Below are positions 25,072 to 33,358 of a stretch of 56,620 nt of DNA, piece after piece. A model generated the notes under the pieces. The model made no database searches and was not told where the DNA came from. It was given only the letters and a program-made list of their open reading frames with translations. The translations under genes and the position numbers were made by a program. The DNA lies in NCBI GenBank assembly GCA_025964695.1, contig JAOPYK010000292.1, positions 1-56,620 on the forward strand, in the 5' to 3' direction. The stretch's first letter is position 1, and each line of letters begins with the position of its first letter. This stretch comes from Streptosporangiaceae bacterium. Lineage in GTDB: Bacteria; Actinomycetota; Actinomycetes; Streptosporangiales; Streptosporangiaceae.

Positions 25072-26607
25072 ATGGAACTCATGCTGAAGCCTGGAACATC
25101 ATGGTCCGAGACGTACGCGCGCTGTCTGAGGGTCGCCCCCGAGGCCTTCGACGAGGACCGCGTCCGCAACCTGTGGGGTGGACAGTGGCACCGGGACGGG
25201 GTGCCGCTGCCCGCGACCTCGCCGATCGACGGCACCGCGATCGCCGGGCCGCCGATGCTGTCGGCCCAGACCGCGGAGGAGGCGGTACGGGCGGCCATGA
25301 CCGAGCATCGGGCCTGGCGCGAAACACAGTTGCCTGAGCGGACCGCCCGGGTCACCGCGGCCCTGGACGCGCTCACCGAGCACCGGGATCTACTGGCCCT
25401 GCTGCTGGTCTGGGAGATCGGCAAGCCGTGGCGCACGGCCTGCGCCGACGTGGACCGCTGCATCGACGGCGTCCGCTGGTACGTGGCGGAGATCGGCCCG
25501 ATGATCGAGGGGCGGGTTCCGCTGGACGGCCCGGTCAGCAACATCGCGTCCTGGAACTACCCGATGAGTGTGCTCGCGCACGCCATGCTGGTGCAGGCGC
25601 TCGCCGGCAACGCGGTCATCGCCAAGACCCCGACCGATGGCGGGCTGTGCTGCCTGACCCTGGCCGCCGCCCTGCTGCGGCGTGCGGGACTGCCGGTCAC
25701 CCTGCTCAGCGGCAGCGGCTCCGCGCTCTCGCCGGCCCTGGTCCGCGCACCCGAGATCGGCTGTGTGTCGTTCGTCGGCGGCCGGGACACCGGAGCCGCG
25801 GTGGCCACCGCCCTCGCCGACCTGGGCAAGCGGCACGTGCTGGAACAGGAGGGGCTGAACTGCTGGGGCGTCTGGGAGTACGGCGACTTCGACACGCTGT
25901 CCGCGCAGATCCGCAAGACCTTCGACTACGCCAAGCAGCGCTGCACGGCCTATCCGAGGTTCGTGGTCCAGCGCGAGTTGTTCGACCGGTTCCTGTCCGC
26001 CTACCTGCCGGCGATCCGGTCGGTCAGGTTCGGTCATCCGCTCGCGGTGGCCGCCCCGGACGACCCTCTGCCAGACCTGGACTTCGGGCCGCTCGTCAAC
26101 GCGGGCAAGGCCAAGGAACTCACCGGCCAGGTCGACGAGGCCATCGCCCGCGGCGGGATACCACTGCTGCGCGGCTCCCTCGACGACGGGCATCTGATCG
26201 ACGGCCAGGACGCGTCCGCGTACTTCCCGCCGGTGAGCATCCTCGGCCCGCCGCCGTGGTCGCCGCTGTTCCACGCCGAGCCGTTCGGCCCGGTCGACAC
26301 GATCGTGCTGGTGGACACCGAGGCCGAGCTGCTGGCCGCGATGAACGCCTCCAACGGCGCGCTGGTCGCCACGATCTCCTGCGACGACGAGGAGACGGCC
26401 CAGCGGCTGGCCAGGGAGGTCCGGGCCTTCAAGGTCGGCGTCAACCGGCCGCGGTCCCGGGGTGACCGCGAGGAGCTCTTCGGCGGCCTGGGCGCGTCCT
26501 GGCGCGGCGCCTTCGTCGGCGGCCGGCTCCTCGTGCACGCGGTGACCCAGGGGCCGGACGGGGAACGATTGCCCGGCAACTTCCCCGACTACACCCTGCT
26601 GCCCTAG
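25072..26607 (+). CDS. Aldehyde dehydrogenase family protein (divergent)
   Basis: 511 aa, NAD(P)-dependent aldehyde dehydrogenase superfamily. The fold landmarks are present: SNIASWNYPMSVLAH (usual PWNYP), GNAVIAKTPTDGG (usual GNAVVLKPSE), FVGGRDTG cofactor loop, LEQEGLN (general-base Glu, usual LELGGKN), the nucleophile in KQRCTAYPRFVV (usual GQRC), and EPFGPV. Catalytic Glu and Cys are kept but several consensus loops differ, so substrate and cofactor cannot be guessed. ATG 25072 has GGAGGTG at 5-8 nt; the upstream in-frame ATG 25039 has none. A 17-bp hairpin follows the stop. Confidence 0.85.
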   Translation: MELMLKPGTSWSETYARCLRVAPEAFDEDRVRNLWGGQWHRDGVPLPATSPIDGTAIAGPPMLSAQTAEEAVRAAMTEHRAWRETQLPERTARVTAALDALTEHRDLLALLLVWEIGKPWRTACADVDRCIDGVRWYVAEIGPMIEGRVPLDGPVSNIASWNYPMSVLAHAMLVQALAGNAVIAKTPTDGGLCCLTLAAALLRRAGLPVTLLSGSGSALSPALVRAPEIGCVSFVGGRDTGAAVATALADLGKRHVLEQEGLNCWGVWEYGDFDTLSAQIRKTFDYAKQRCTAYPRFVVQRELFDRFLSAYLPAIRSVRFGHPLAVAAPDDPLPDLDFGPLVNAGKAKELTGQVDEAIARGGIPLLRGSLDDGHLIDGQDASAYFPPVSILGPPPWSPLFHAEPFGPVDTIVLVDTEAELLAAMNASNGALVATISCDDEETAQRLAREVRAFKVGVNRPRSRGDREELFGGLGASWRGAFVGGRLLVHAVTQGPDGERLPGNFPDYTLLP

Positions 26608-26634
26608 AAGGCCGCTGCCCTAGAGGGCCGTCCG

Positions 26635-26680
26635 ACTCGCTGTGGGACCGGCGCCGGCCGGCCCCGGTCCCACAGCGAGT
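26635..26680. terminator. Bidirectional hairpin terminator after the aldehyde dehydrogenase
   Basis: Perfect 17-bp arms at 26635-26651 and 26664-26680 with a 12-nt GC loop, between the convergent aldehyde dehydrogenase and SnoaL-like genes. Confidence 0.75.
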
Positions 26681-26712
26681 GAACGAGGGGGCTTGCGCGC
26701 CAGGGAACCCGG

Positions 26713-27180
26713 TCAGGCCACGATCGTGTCGCCGGTCAGCAGCGGTCGAAGCTCCGCGGTGTGCTGCTCGGCCAGTTCCGGTCGTCCGTGGTACTGCGCG
26801 GGCGTGTTCTGGAACAGCACGATCCGCCAGCCGTCTTCCTGATGCTCGGCGATGAGCGTCTGCAGGGTGTTGACCGCCGGGTTCAGCTGGTCTTGGCCGG
26901 GGGGGACCATGCCCGCGATGGCACGGAGCATGACACTGCCCGGACCGAGGAAACGGATCTCGCGCACCTTGGCGACGTAGGCGGCCGTGGGGTGGTCCCT
27001 GAAGATCGGGAGCAGATGGTCTGTGATCTGCTTACCGCTCGCCTGGCTGCCGTCGAAGCCGATCATCGCGCCGTCGTCGGCGAACAGCTCCGCGTAGTCC
27101 TCGGCGTTTCGGTCGTTCCAGGCCCGCAGCAACCGCGTGTACAGGTCACGGACGGCGTAGCCAACAGCCATTACGGTCAT
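26713..27180 (-). CDS. SgcJ/EcaC-family SnoaL-like protein (DUF4440)
   Basis: 155 aa. Cone-shaped SnoaL/NTF2-like fold: AVRDLYTRLLRAWNDRNAEDYAELFADDGAMIGFDG is the standard opening (helix then strand), followed by GKQITDHLLPIFRDHPTAAY and the closing strands EDGWRIVLFQNTPAQYHG. Members are small hydrolases, isomerases or unknowns. ATG 27180 has GGAGG at 6 nt; upstream ATG 27222 has none. It is divergent from the AurF-like gene across 200 bp. Confidence 0.8.
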   Translation of the reverse strand: MTVMAVGYAVRDLYTRLLRAWNDRNAEDYAELFADDGAMIGFDGSQASGKQITDHLLPIFRDHPTAAYVAKVREIRFLGPGSVMLRAIAGMVPPGQDQLNPAVNTLQTLIAEHQEDGWRIVLFQNTPAQYHGRPELAEQHTAELRPLLTGDTIVA

Positions 27181-27315
27181 GCGAGACCTCCGGTTGAGAT
27201 ATCGGCCGACGTGGTGATCCATACCCTCAGTGACCCGCGCAAACAGCCACGCCCCCGGGGGGCTCGGTATCCGCCTGCCCGCTGCGACGGCCCGCTCTCT
27301 CTAGGTTCGTATGGG

Positions 27316-27355
27316 TTGACGCGAACCCCCCTTCATGTAAACGTACGACGTACGT
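27316..27355 (+). promoter_or_regulatory. Promoter with overlapping 15-bp palindromic operator upstream of the AurF-like gene
   Basis: TTGACG at 27316-27321, 16-nt spacer, TAAACG at 27338-27343. A perfect odd palindrome ACGTACG-A-CGTACGT covers 27341-27355, overlapping the -10 and the likely start point. A dimeric repressor (TetR-like) site is the obvious reading; no repressor gene is adjacent. Confidence 0.6.
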
Positions 27356-27381
27356 AAGCGCCGTCTGACGAGTGAGGGATC

Positions 27382-28350
27382 ATGGTCGTTGCAGCGCCCA
27401 GAACCGCGGTGATCCGATGCCTGGACGGAGATCACACGCTCGAACTCAAGGACCGTGAGGTCGTCGCCGAGCGACTGTTGCAGACCTCGCGCAGGCACTC
27501 GTTCGATCCGGAGACGGACCTCGACTGGGATCAGCCGCTCGACCCCGACCTGTTCTGCATGCCGCCCACCCTGGTCTCCCTCTACGAGACACCGCTGTGG
27601 GAGCGGCTCGACCACCGCCGGCGCGTCGAGCTGTCCAGACACGAGATGGCCAGCATCCTGTCGTACGGCATATACGTCGAGCTGCTGCTCATGCAGGGCC
27701 TGGCGATGCACGCCTACCGCAGGCGCGTCGACAGCAGGCACGCCGCCTATGCGCTCACCGAGATCGCCGACGAGTGCCGGCACTCGATCATGTTCGGGCG
27801 CCTGATCAACAAGCTCGGCCTGCGTGCCGTCCGGCTGCCCGCGCCGATGTTCCAGGCGGGCAAGCTCGCCGGCGGGCTGTACGTCCCCGTACAGAAGTTC
27901 GCCATGACGCTGGTGGTCGAGGAGACACTGGACACCATGCAGCGGGCACTGTTCCCCGACGAGTCCATCCAGCCGGTGGTCCGCGAGGTGACCCGCATCC
28001 ACGTCATCGAGGAGGCACGGCACATCAGGTACGCCCGCGAGGAGCTCAAGCACCTGGTCGCGGACCTGTCCCCCACCCGCCGCCGGGCGTACGCGCTGAG
28101 CCTCACCCCGGCGGCCGCCGAGCTGTCACGTGCCCTGATCCACCCGTCCTGCTACCGGGCGGTCGGGCTCGATCCCGCGGTCGCCCGCCGGGTGGCGCTG
28201 AAGAGCCCGCACCGCAGAGCCACCATGGCCTGGGCGTTCCAGCGCACGCTGGGCTTCTTCGACGAGATCGGCCTGCTCGACGGCCCCGCCCGCGCGATCT
28301 GGCACCGGACCGGCCTGCTCACGAGTCCCTCCAGATCCTCACGTCCATGA
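27382..28350 (+). CDS. AurF-like diiron oxygenase (p-aminobenzoate N-oxygenase family)
   Basis: 322 aa. Ferritin-like diiron fold with carboxylate/His ligands in the AurF pattern: EIADECRHSIMFG (E-x2-x-H), VEETLD, and VIEEARHIRYARE (EExxH) at ~215. Homologues oxidise arylamines to nitro compounds or oxygenate other substrates. The ATG at 27382 has GAGGG close upstream. The C-terminus is Ser/Arg-rich and may be altered, since a transporter remnant starts directly after the stop. The palindromic promoter suggests control by a ligand-responsive repressor. Substrate unknown. Confidence 0.82.
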   Translation: MVVAAPRTAVIRCLDGDHTLELKDREVVAERLLQTSRRHSFDPETDLDWDQPLDPDLFCMPPTLVSLYETPLWERLDHRRRVELSRHEMASILSYGIYVELLLMQGLAMHAYRRRVDSRHAAYALTEIADECRHSIMFGRLINKLGLRAVRLPAPMFQAGKLAGGLYVPVQKFAMTLVVEETLDTMQRALFPDESIQPVVREVTRIHVIEEARHIRYAREELKHLVADLSPTRRRAYALSLTPAAAELSRALIHPSCYRAVGLDPAVARRVALKSPHRRATMAWAFQRTLGFFDEIGLLDGPARAIWHRTGLLTSPSRSSRP

Positions 28351-28357
28351 CCGGCCG

Positions 28358-28549
28358 TACCTCGACCTCGCCGTACTCGTCCCGTTGCGGTTCTTCACCA
28401 ACCGCGCGGCCACGCACGGCTACGTGCTGTCGTTCCGCGTCGCAGCCGCGCTGCTCGCCGTAGGCGGTGTGCTGGTCCTGCTCCTGCTCGAACACGTCAC
28501 CGCCCAGCCGCGCGATCCGGCCGCTGAACTCGGCCCCGGCCCTGGCTGA
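28358..28549 (+). pseudogene. 3' remnant of an EmrB/QacA-type MFS transporter
   Basis: No start codon. The frame from about 28358 to the TGA at 28547-28549 encodes ~63 residues that look like the end of a DHA2-family efflux pump: ATHGYVLSFRVAAALLAVGG then VLVLLLLEH, a last membrane helix with a polar tail. Only the C-terminal tail remains, abutting the AurF-like stop. The next 95 bp to 28644 hold nothing recognised. Confidence 0.55.
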
Positions 28550-28644
28550 CCACACCACCCAGGGCGGCCGTCATGGCGCGCAAGCCGTCGCGGACCTTGC
28601 CGTGAGCCGGCGCAGGACCGGCGAAGCGCTGTCCCGGCGGCCGG

Positions 28645-29412
28645 TCAGACGGTGGTGCCGAGTCCTCCGTCGACGGGGATGACGGCGCCGGTGACATAGG
28701 AGCCGGCCCGGCTCGCCAGGTAGACGGCGACGCCCGCCATGTCGTCGGGACACCCGATCCGGCGCATCGGCGCCATCCCGGCGATCGCCTCGCCGAACGT
28801 CTCCAGGGTGGCCGCCATCATCTTCGACTCGAACGGCCCGGGCGCGACCGCGTTGACGGTGATGTTGCGGGGACCCAGCTCGCGGGCGAGGACCCGGGTG
28901 AGATGGTGCAGCCCGGCCTTGCTCGCGGAGTAGGAGTACGTCGGCAGCGAGGGCACGTGCAGCCCGTCGATGCTGCCGACGTTGATCACTCGCGCCGGGT
29001 CGTCGTGCGTGCCGGCGGCCTCCAGCAGGGGCAGGAAGGCCTGGGTGAGGAAGAACGGCGCCTTGAGGTTGAGGTCCACGACCTTGTCCCAGCCCGACGC
29101 CGGGAACTCCTCCAGCGGGGCTCCCCAGGTGGCGCCGGCATTGTTGACCAGCACGTGCAGGGATCCCTCCCGCTCGCCGACCTCACCCGCCAGCCGCGCG
29201 CACTCCTGCGGAGTGGACAGGTCCGCGGGGATCGCCGTCACGGTCCCGTACTGCCCGAGCTCCTCCGCGGCGGCGGCGCAGGCCTCCGCCTTGCGGGAGC
29301 TGATGTACGCCCGCGCACCCGCCTGCAGCAGGCCGCGCGCCATCATCAGCCCGATGCCCCGGGTACCGCCGGTGACGACCGCCACCTTGCCGGACAGGTC
29401 GAACAGCTCCAC
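28645..29412 (-). CDS. SDR-family NAD(P)-dependent oxidoreductase
   Basis: 255 aa, classical short-chain dehydrogenase. Cofactor motif TGGTRGIG near residue 13, NNAG, catalytic Ser in NVGSIDG, YSYSASK catalytic Tyr/Lys, and the GAVIPVDGG end. GTG 29412 is chosen because GAGGGA lies 6 nt upstream and the VELFDLSGKVAVVTGG start matches the family. ATG 29433 and longer starts lack a ribosome-binding site. The region up to 29630 (218 bp) contains an 11-bp triple repeat at 29461-29492 and no gene. Confidence 0.88.
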   Translation of the reverse strand: MELFDLSGKVAVVTGGTRGIGLMMARGLLQAGARAYISSRKAEACAAAAEELGQYGTVTAIPADLSTPQECARLAGEVGEREGSLHVLVNNAGATWGAPLEEFPASGWDKVVDLNLKAPFFLTQAFLPLLEAAGTHDDPARVINVGSIDGLHVPSLPTYSYSASKAGLHHLTRVLARELGPRNITVNAVAPGPFESKMMAATLETFGEAIAGMAPMRRIGCPDDMAGVAVYLASRAGSYVTGAVIPVDGGLGTTV

Positions 29413-29460
29413 GATCACTCCCTCATCGGCCATGCGCCGGACGCCGCACACCATATCCAT

Positions 29461-29492
29461 CGGCGATCCCTCGGCGATCCCTCGGCGATCCA
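29461..29492. repeat. Three tandem 11-bp repeats
   Basis: Unit CGGCGATCCCT occurs three times, the last copy ending imperfectly, in the intergenic region between the SDR and epimerase genes. Confidence 0.6.
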
Positions 29493-29630
29493 GGGGCAAT
29501 TCATCGGCATCCATCGCCCCACGTCCGCCGCCCGGTCATCGGCCGCCGATCCCCGATGCGCCCGGGCAGACGGTGACCGCGATCACGGGCACCATGGATC
29601 TCCTTCCTGCCAAGGGGTACAAAGGGCGAC

Positions 29631-30542
29631 ATGACGCTCACCGGTACCCAGTTCGAGATCACCGCCGGCCCATACGCCGCCGTCGTCACGGAGGGAGGCG
29701 CGGGGCTCCGCCGACTGACACACGACGGGCACGACCTCATCCTGACCCACGACGCCGAGGAACCGGCGCCCGCCGCCCTCGGGCAGCTACTCGTGCCCTG
29801 GCCCAACCGGGTCGACCACGGGCTGTACCCCTACGGCGGCGGGACCCACCAGCTCGACATCTCCGAGCCGCCGCTGGACTGCGCGATCCACGGCCTGGTG
29901 CGGTGGGTCACCTGGCGGCTCGCCGACCAGAAGCCCGGCCGGGTCCGGCTCACCCACACCCTGCTGGGCCAGGGCGGATATCCGTTCAGGCTGGACCTGG
30001 AGGTGGAGTACATCCTGGACGCCGGCTCGGGGCTGACGGTACGGCTGAGCGCGCGCAACACCGGCTCGCGTACGGCCCCGTACGGGCACGGCGCGCACCC
30101 GTACCTCACCGTCGGGGAGCCGATCGACTCCTGCACGGTGTCGATTCCGGGCGGCTCCTATCTCCCGACCAACGACCGGAAGCTGCCGATCGGGCCGCCG
30201 GTGGAGGTGACCGGCACCAAGTACGACCTGCGCGAACCGGATGTGCTCGGAGACCGGCAGATCGACAACGCCTACACCGCGCTGCAGCGGGACGACGACG
30301 GGCGGGTGCGGGTACGGCTCACCGACTCGGCCGGAGATCGGTCGGCGTCGTTCTGGATGGACGAGGCGCATCCGTGGCTGGAGATCTACACCGCCGACGA
30401 GGTACCCGAGGACCGCCGGCGGCTGGGACTCGGCGTGGAGCCGATGACCTGCCCGCCGAACGCCTTCGTCAGCGGAATCGACGTGATTGATCTGAAGCCG
30501 GGTGACACGACGACGGGATCTTGGGGGATCATGGCGGGGTGA
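29631..30542 (+). CDS. Aldose 1-epimerase family protein
   Basis: 303 aa. Galactose-mutarotase-like beta-sandwich. Substrate-site residues of the family are visible: PWPNRV (Asn-Arg), CAIHGLV (first His), PYGHGAHPYLTVG (catalytic His), and GLGVEPMTCPPNAF carrying the catalytic Glu. It interconverts alpha and beta anomers of a hexose or acts on a phosphosugar. It overlaps the next gene by GTGA and probably forms a two-gene operon with it. Confidence 0.88.
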   Translation: MTLTGTQFEITAGPYAAVVTEGGAGLRRLTHDGHDLILTHDAEEPAPAALGQLLVPWPNRVDHGLYPYGGGTHQLDISEPPLDCAIHGLVRWVTWRLADQKPGRVRLTHTLLGQGGYPFRLDLEVEYILDAGSGLTVRLSARNTGSRTAPYGHGAHPYLTVGEPIDSCTVSIPGGSYLPTNDRKLPIGPPVEVTGTKYDLREPDVLGDRQIDNAYTALQRDDDGRVRVRLTDSAGDRSASFWMDEAHPWLEIYTADEVPEDRRRLGLGVEPMTCPPNAFVSGIDVIDLKPGDTTTGSWGIMAG

Positions 30543-31753
30543 ACTTGAGCGTCTCCTCGACCGACGACCTTTCCGAGCGGGTTCTCAGCGCGTCCGCGGA
30601 GCATGCCGCACACTTCCCCGGAGCGGCCACCGGGCGCCAGCCGGTGCACACCGTCTATGTGCCCGCGGACCGTTTCTCCCGGACCACCGCCGCGGACTTC
30701 GGCGCCGAAGCGCTGCGGTTGTTCAACAACCACACGCCGGGGGCGGGCTCGTTCGGCACCGCCTTCGATATCGACGCCGACATCGCGGGCATGGTCCGGC
30801 AGCGCGTGGCCGCCAAGCTGGCCGGCGACCCGATCGAGGATCTGCGCATCGACTTCGAGGACGGCTACGGCTCCCGTTCCGACGCCGAGGAGGACGGGGA
30901 CGTCACCCAGGTGGTCGAGGCGGTCGCCGCGGCCTATCAGGTCAAGGAGCTTCCGCACTTCTGGGGCATCCGGATCAAGTCCTTCGCCGAGGGCGGCCAC
31001 GAGCGTGCCATGCGCACCCTCGACGGCTTCCTCACCTCGCTGCGGGACCGGCTCGGGCGGCTGCCCGGCGGGTTCGTCATCACCTTCCCCAAGGTGGTCA
31101 TGCCCGAGCACGTCGCGGTCTTCGCCGACTACCTCTCCCGGCTGGAGTCCGCGCTGGGACTGCCGGGCGGCATCCTGCGCTTCGAGGTCCAGATCGAGAC
31201 CACCGAATCGATCATCAACCACCGCGGCGAGATCGGGCTGCGCGCCATCCTCGACGCGGCGGCCGGGCGGCTCAACGCCGCGCACTTCGGCGTCTTCGAC
31301 TACACGGCGGCGTGCGGGCTGCCGCCGGACCAGCAGCGGCTGGACCACCCGGCCTGTGACTTCGCCCGCAACATCATGCAGGTGAGCCTGGCCGCCACCG
31401 GGGTGCGCCTGTCGGACGGCTCGACCAACGTGGTGCCCCGCAACGACGGCGCCGACGAGGTCAACCGCACCTGGGCCGTGCACTCGGCACATGTCGCGCA
31501 CTCCCTGCGGCACGGGTTCTACCAGGGCTGGGACCTGCACCCGGCCCATCTGCCGAGCCGCTACGCCATGGTCTACGCCTACCACCTCGACGGGGTGGAC
31601 GAGGTCATCGGGCGGGTCCGGGCCTGGCAGGAGCAGGCCGCCGGCGAGGACCACGGCATGCTCGACGAACCCGCCACCATCAGGGCGCTCACCGACCGGC
31701 TGCGCCGCGCCGTCGACTGCGGCGCGCTCGACGAGAGCGCATTGCCGGCCTGA
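30539..31753 (+). CDS. DUF6986 / HpcH-HpaI aldolase-citrate lyase-like protein
   Basis: 404 aa. TIM-barrel of the HpcH/CitE superfamily: FNNHTPGAGSFGTAFDI, RIDFEDGYGSR (metal Asp/Glu), FWGIRIKSF, GFVITFPKVVMPEH, RFEVQIETTESI (metal-binding Glu), FGVFDYTAACG, and YQGWDLHPAHLPSRY. Members cleave or form C-C bonds with acyl-CoA or oxo-acid substrates; the specific reaction is unknown. GTG 30539 overlaps the epimerase stop; TTG 30545 with GGGG 5 nt upstream is an alternative. Confidence 0.75.
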   Translation: MNLSVSSTDDLSERVLSASAEHAAHFPGAATGRQPVHTVYVPADRFSRTTAADFGAEALRLFNNHTPGAGSFGTAFDIDADIAGMVRQRVAAKLAGDPIEDLRIDFEDGYGSRSDAEEDGDVTQVVEAVAAAYQVKELPHFWGIRIKSFAEGGHERAMRTLDGFLTSLRDRLGRLPGGFVITFPKVVMPEHVAVFADYLSRLESALGLPGGILRFEVQIETTESIINHRGEIGLRAILDAAAGRLNAAHFGVFDYTAACGLPPDQQRLDHPACDFARNIMQVSLAATGVRLSDGSTNVVPRNDGADEVNRTWAVHSAHVAHSLRHGFYQGWDLHPAHLPSRYAMVYAYHLDGVDEVIGRVRAWQEQAAGEDHGMLDEPATIRALTDRLRRAVDCGALDESALPA

Positions 31754-31765
31754 CCGGGCGCCGCC

Positions 31766-32227
31766 TCAGCAGCCCCCGCCGGGCCGGAGCCCCGCGGCAA
31801 CCGCGGCGAGCGCGTCGGCCAGCGCCGCGACCTGCGCGGGCTTCAGATGATCGAAGATCAGGCGGCGTACGTCGGAGGCATGGCCGGGGGCGACCTGCTC
31901 GACGAGTTCGATCCCCTTACGGGTGATGTACGCGATCGAGACGCGGCCGTCCTCCGGGCTCGGCCGGACCTCGACGACGCCCCGATCCAGCAGCTTGTTC
32001 ATGCGGTGGCTGAGCCGGCTCTGGGAGACGTTCATGCTCTCGGCCAGGTCGCACAGGCGCAGGCCCTCGGGGTGCTCGCTCAACTGGACGAGCAGCCCGT
32101 ACTCCACCTGGACGAGCCCGTGCGCGCGGAAGGTGCGTTCCAGCTCCGGCAACCCGATGTAGGTGAGGACCAGAAGGCTCCGCCAGGCCTGCTGTTCGGT
32201 ATCGTCCAGCCACTTGGACTCGGCCAT
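31766..32227 (-). CDS. MarR-family transcriptional regulator
   Basis: 153 aa. Winged helix: EYGLLVQLSEHPEGLRLCDLAESMNVSQSRLSHRMNKLLDRGVVEV (recognition helix then wing DGRVSIAYIT). Helices at both ends form the dimer. ATG 32227 has GGAGG 5-6 nt upstream. It lies 29 bp downstream of the DoxX gene on the same strand, so both are read from the promoter at 32673-32701. It probably binds the palindrome there and controls its own operon, as MarR proteins usually do. Confidence 0.9.
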   Translation of the reverse strand: MAESKWLDDTEQQAWRSLLVLTYIGLPELERTFRAHGLVQVEYGLLVQLSEHPEGLRLCDLAESMNVSQSRLSHRMNKLLDRGVVEVRPSPEDGRVSIAYITRKGIELVEQVAPGHASDVRRLIFDHLKPAQVAALADALAAVAAGLRPGGGC

Positions 32228-32256
32228 TGCGTCCTCCCCGTACCATTCACTCGCTC

Positions 32257-32628
32257 TCAGAGAGAGTACGGCCCGAATCGTGCCCAGGCCACGATGGCGG
32301 CGAGGATGAGCAGCACCACGGGGGCCGCGAGCATCTGGTTCTCCTTGCGGCGGACGTGCGTGACGATGGCGCCGATCATCATCAGGACCAGGCCGGTCGC
32401 GGCCAGCGGGGTGAGCACCGGCACGATCTTGGTGGCGGCCGGCAGGATGAGGCCGACCGCAGCGAGTAGCTCGGCGGCTCCGATGCCCTTGACGCCGGCG
32501 TCGGAGAAGTCCTGGGCCCAGCCCATCTTCTCGGCCAGCTTGGCACGCGGCTGGGTGACCTTCATCAGCCCCGCCGCGGCGAACGCCACGGCGAGCAGTC
32601 CCTGCAGGACCCAGATGACGATGTTCAT
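32257..32628 (-). CDS. DoxX-family membrane protein
   Basis: 123 aa with four membrane helices, the standard DoxX size. The opening WVLQGLLAVAFAAAGLMKVTQP and the GIGAAELLAAVGLILP segment are diagnostic. DoxX proteins are linked to thiol/oxidative stress or quinone-type electron transfer; the role here is unknown. RBS GAGGAG lies 5 nt before the ATG. It is cotranscribed with the MarR gene. Confidence 0.87.
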   Translation of the reverse strand: MNIVIWVLQGLLAVAFAAAGLMKVTQPRAKLAEKMGWAQDFSDAGVKGIGAAELLAAVGLILPAATKIVPVLTPLAATGLVLMMIGAIVTHVRRKENQMLAAPVVLLILAAIVAWARFGPYSL

Positions 32629-32648
32629 GTCGTCTCCTCGGGAGGATT

Positions 32649-32664
32649 CCTTGAAAATTCAAGG
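32649..32664. promoter_or_regulatory. MarR-type palindromic operator
   Basis: CCTTGAA-AA-TTCAAGG, perfect 7-bp arms. It lies immediately downstream of the -10 box of the doxX promoter and 21 bp before the ATG, an ideal repressor position for the cotranscribed MarR protein. A TTCAAATTT-like half site is also present in the spacer of the promoter. Confidence 0.65.
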
Positions 32665-32672
32665 TCATCCTC

Positions 32673-32701
32673 AATGTAGGCCCAGAAATTTGAAGCGTCA
32701 A
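32673..32701 (-). promoter_or_regulatory. Sigma-70-type promoter of doxX-marR
   Basis: On the minus strand: TTGACG (32701-32696), 17-nt spacer, TACATT (32678-32673). It is one of the best consensus matches in the window. The -35 overlaps the stop codon of the mocA-like gene. Confidence 0.7.
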
Positions 32702-33300
32702 GTAACATCAGTCACTTCGTCCGGATCCAGGTCGCCTTCGAGGGACGCCAGGTCGGCCGGCGTGTCGATGTCGTCCGGAGCGGCGACGTCGTCACACGGC
32801 ACGTAGGTCACCAGTTCGGGATGCGCGCGCAGGAAGGGGCGCGCACCGACGTCTCCGACCGCCTGCTCCGCCACCTCGCCGAAGTACTCGGCCGAGATGA
32901 GCACCGGGTTCCGGGGCCGCCCGCCGTAGGTGGCGACCGCGATCCGCGCGCCCGAGCCACGCGCCTCCAGCAGCCGGTGCACGGCCTCGGAGGTGACGCG
33001 CGGCTGGTCCACCAGGGCCACCACCACCGCCGGGACGCCGGGCGGCAACGCGGCCAGCCCGGCTCGAAGTGAGGAGCCCATCCCCGATCGCCAGTCCGGG
33101 TTGGGCACCACCACCGCGCCGATGACCTCGACCGTCACCGCTCCGGCGACCACCAGGACCGGCGAGCACCCGGCGCCCCGCAGGACCCTGATGCCCCGGT
33201 CGACGAGTCGCTCACCGGCGACTTCCACCAGTGCCTTGGGCCGGCCGAACCGGCGGCCCTCTCCTGCGGCCAGCAGCAGGCCCGCGACGTGCTCGTGCAT
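32698..33300 (-). CDS. MobA/MocA-like nucleotidyltransferase (molybdopterin cytidylyltransferase type)
   Basis: 200 aa. NTP-transferase domain: LLLAAGEGRRFGRPKALVEV (nucleotide loop), NPDWRSGMGSSLRAGL, VVVALVDQPRVTSEAV, and RPRNPVLI, the MocA pattern. MocA-type enzymes add CMP to molybdopterin to make the MCD cofactor used by the CoxL/XDH family. Last gene of the coxD-coxE-xdhC-mocA maturation cluster, 58 bp after xdhC, and thus the likely cofactor supplier for the CoxLMS-like enzyme. Confidence 0.85.
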   Translation of the reverse strand: MHEHVAGLLLAAGEGRRFGRPKALVEVAGERLVDRGIRVLRGAGCSPVLVVAGAVTVEVIGAVVVPNPDWRSGMGSSLRAGLAALPPGVPAVVVALVDQPRVTSEAVHRLLEARGSGARIAVATYGGRPRNPVLISAEYFGEVAEQAVGDVGARPFLRAHPELVTYVPCDDVAAPDDIDTPADLASLEGDLDPDEVTDVT

Positions 33301-33358
33301 GGCCCACCCTAACCCGCCGCGGCCGCGATCCCCGGGAACCCGCTGTGGCAGCCGGTGA

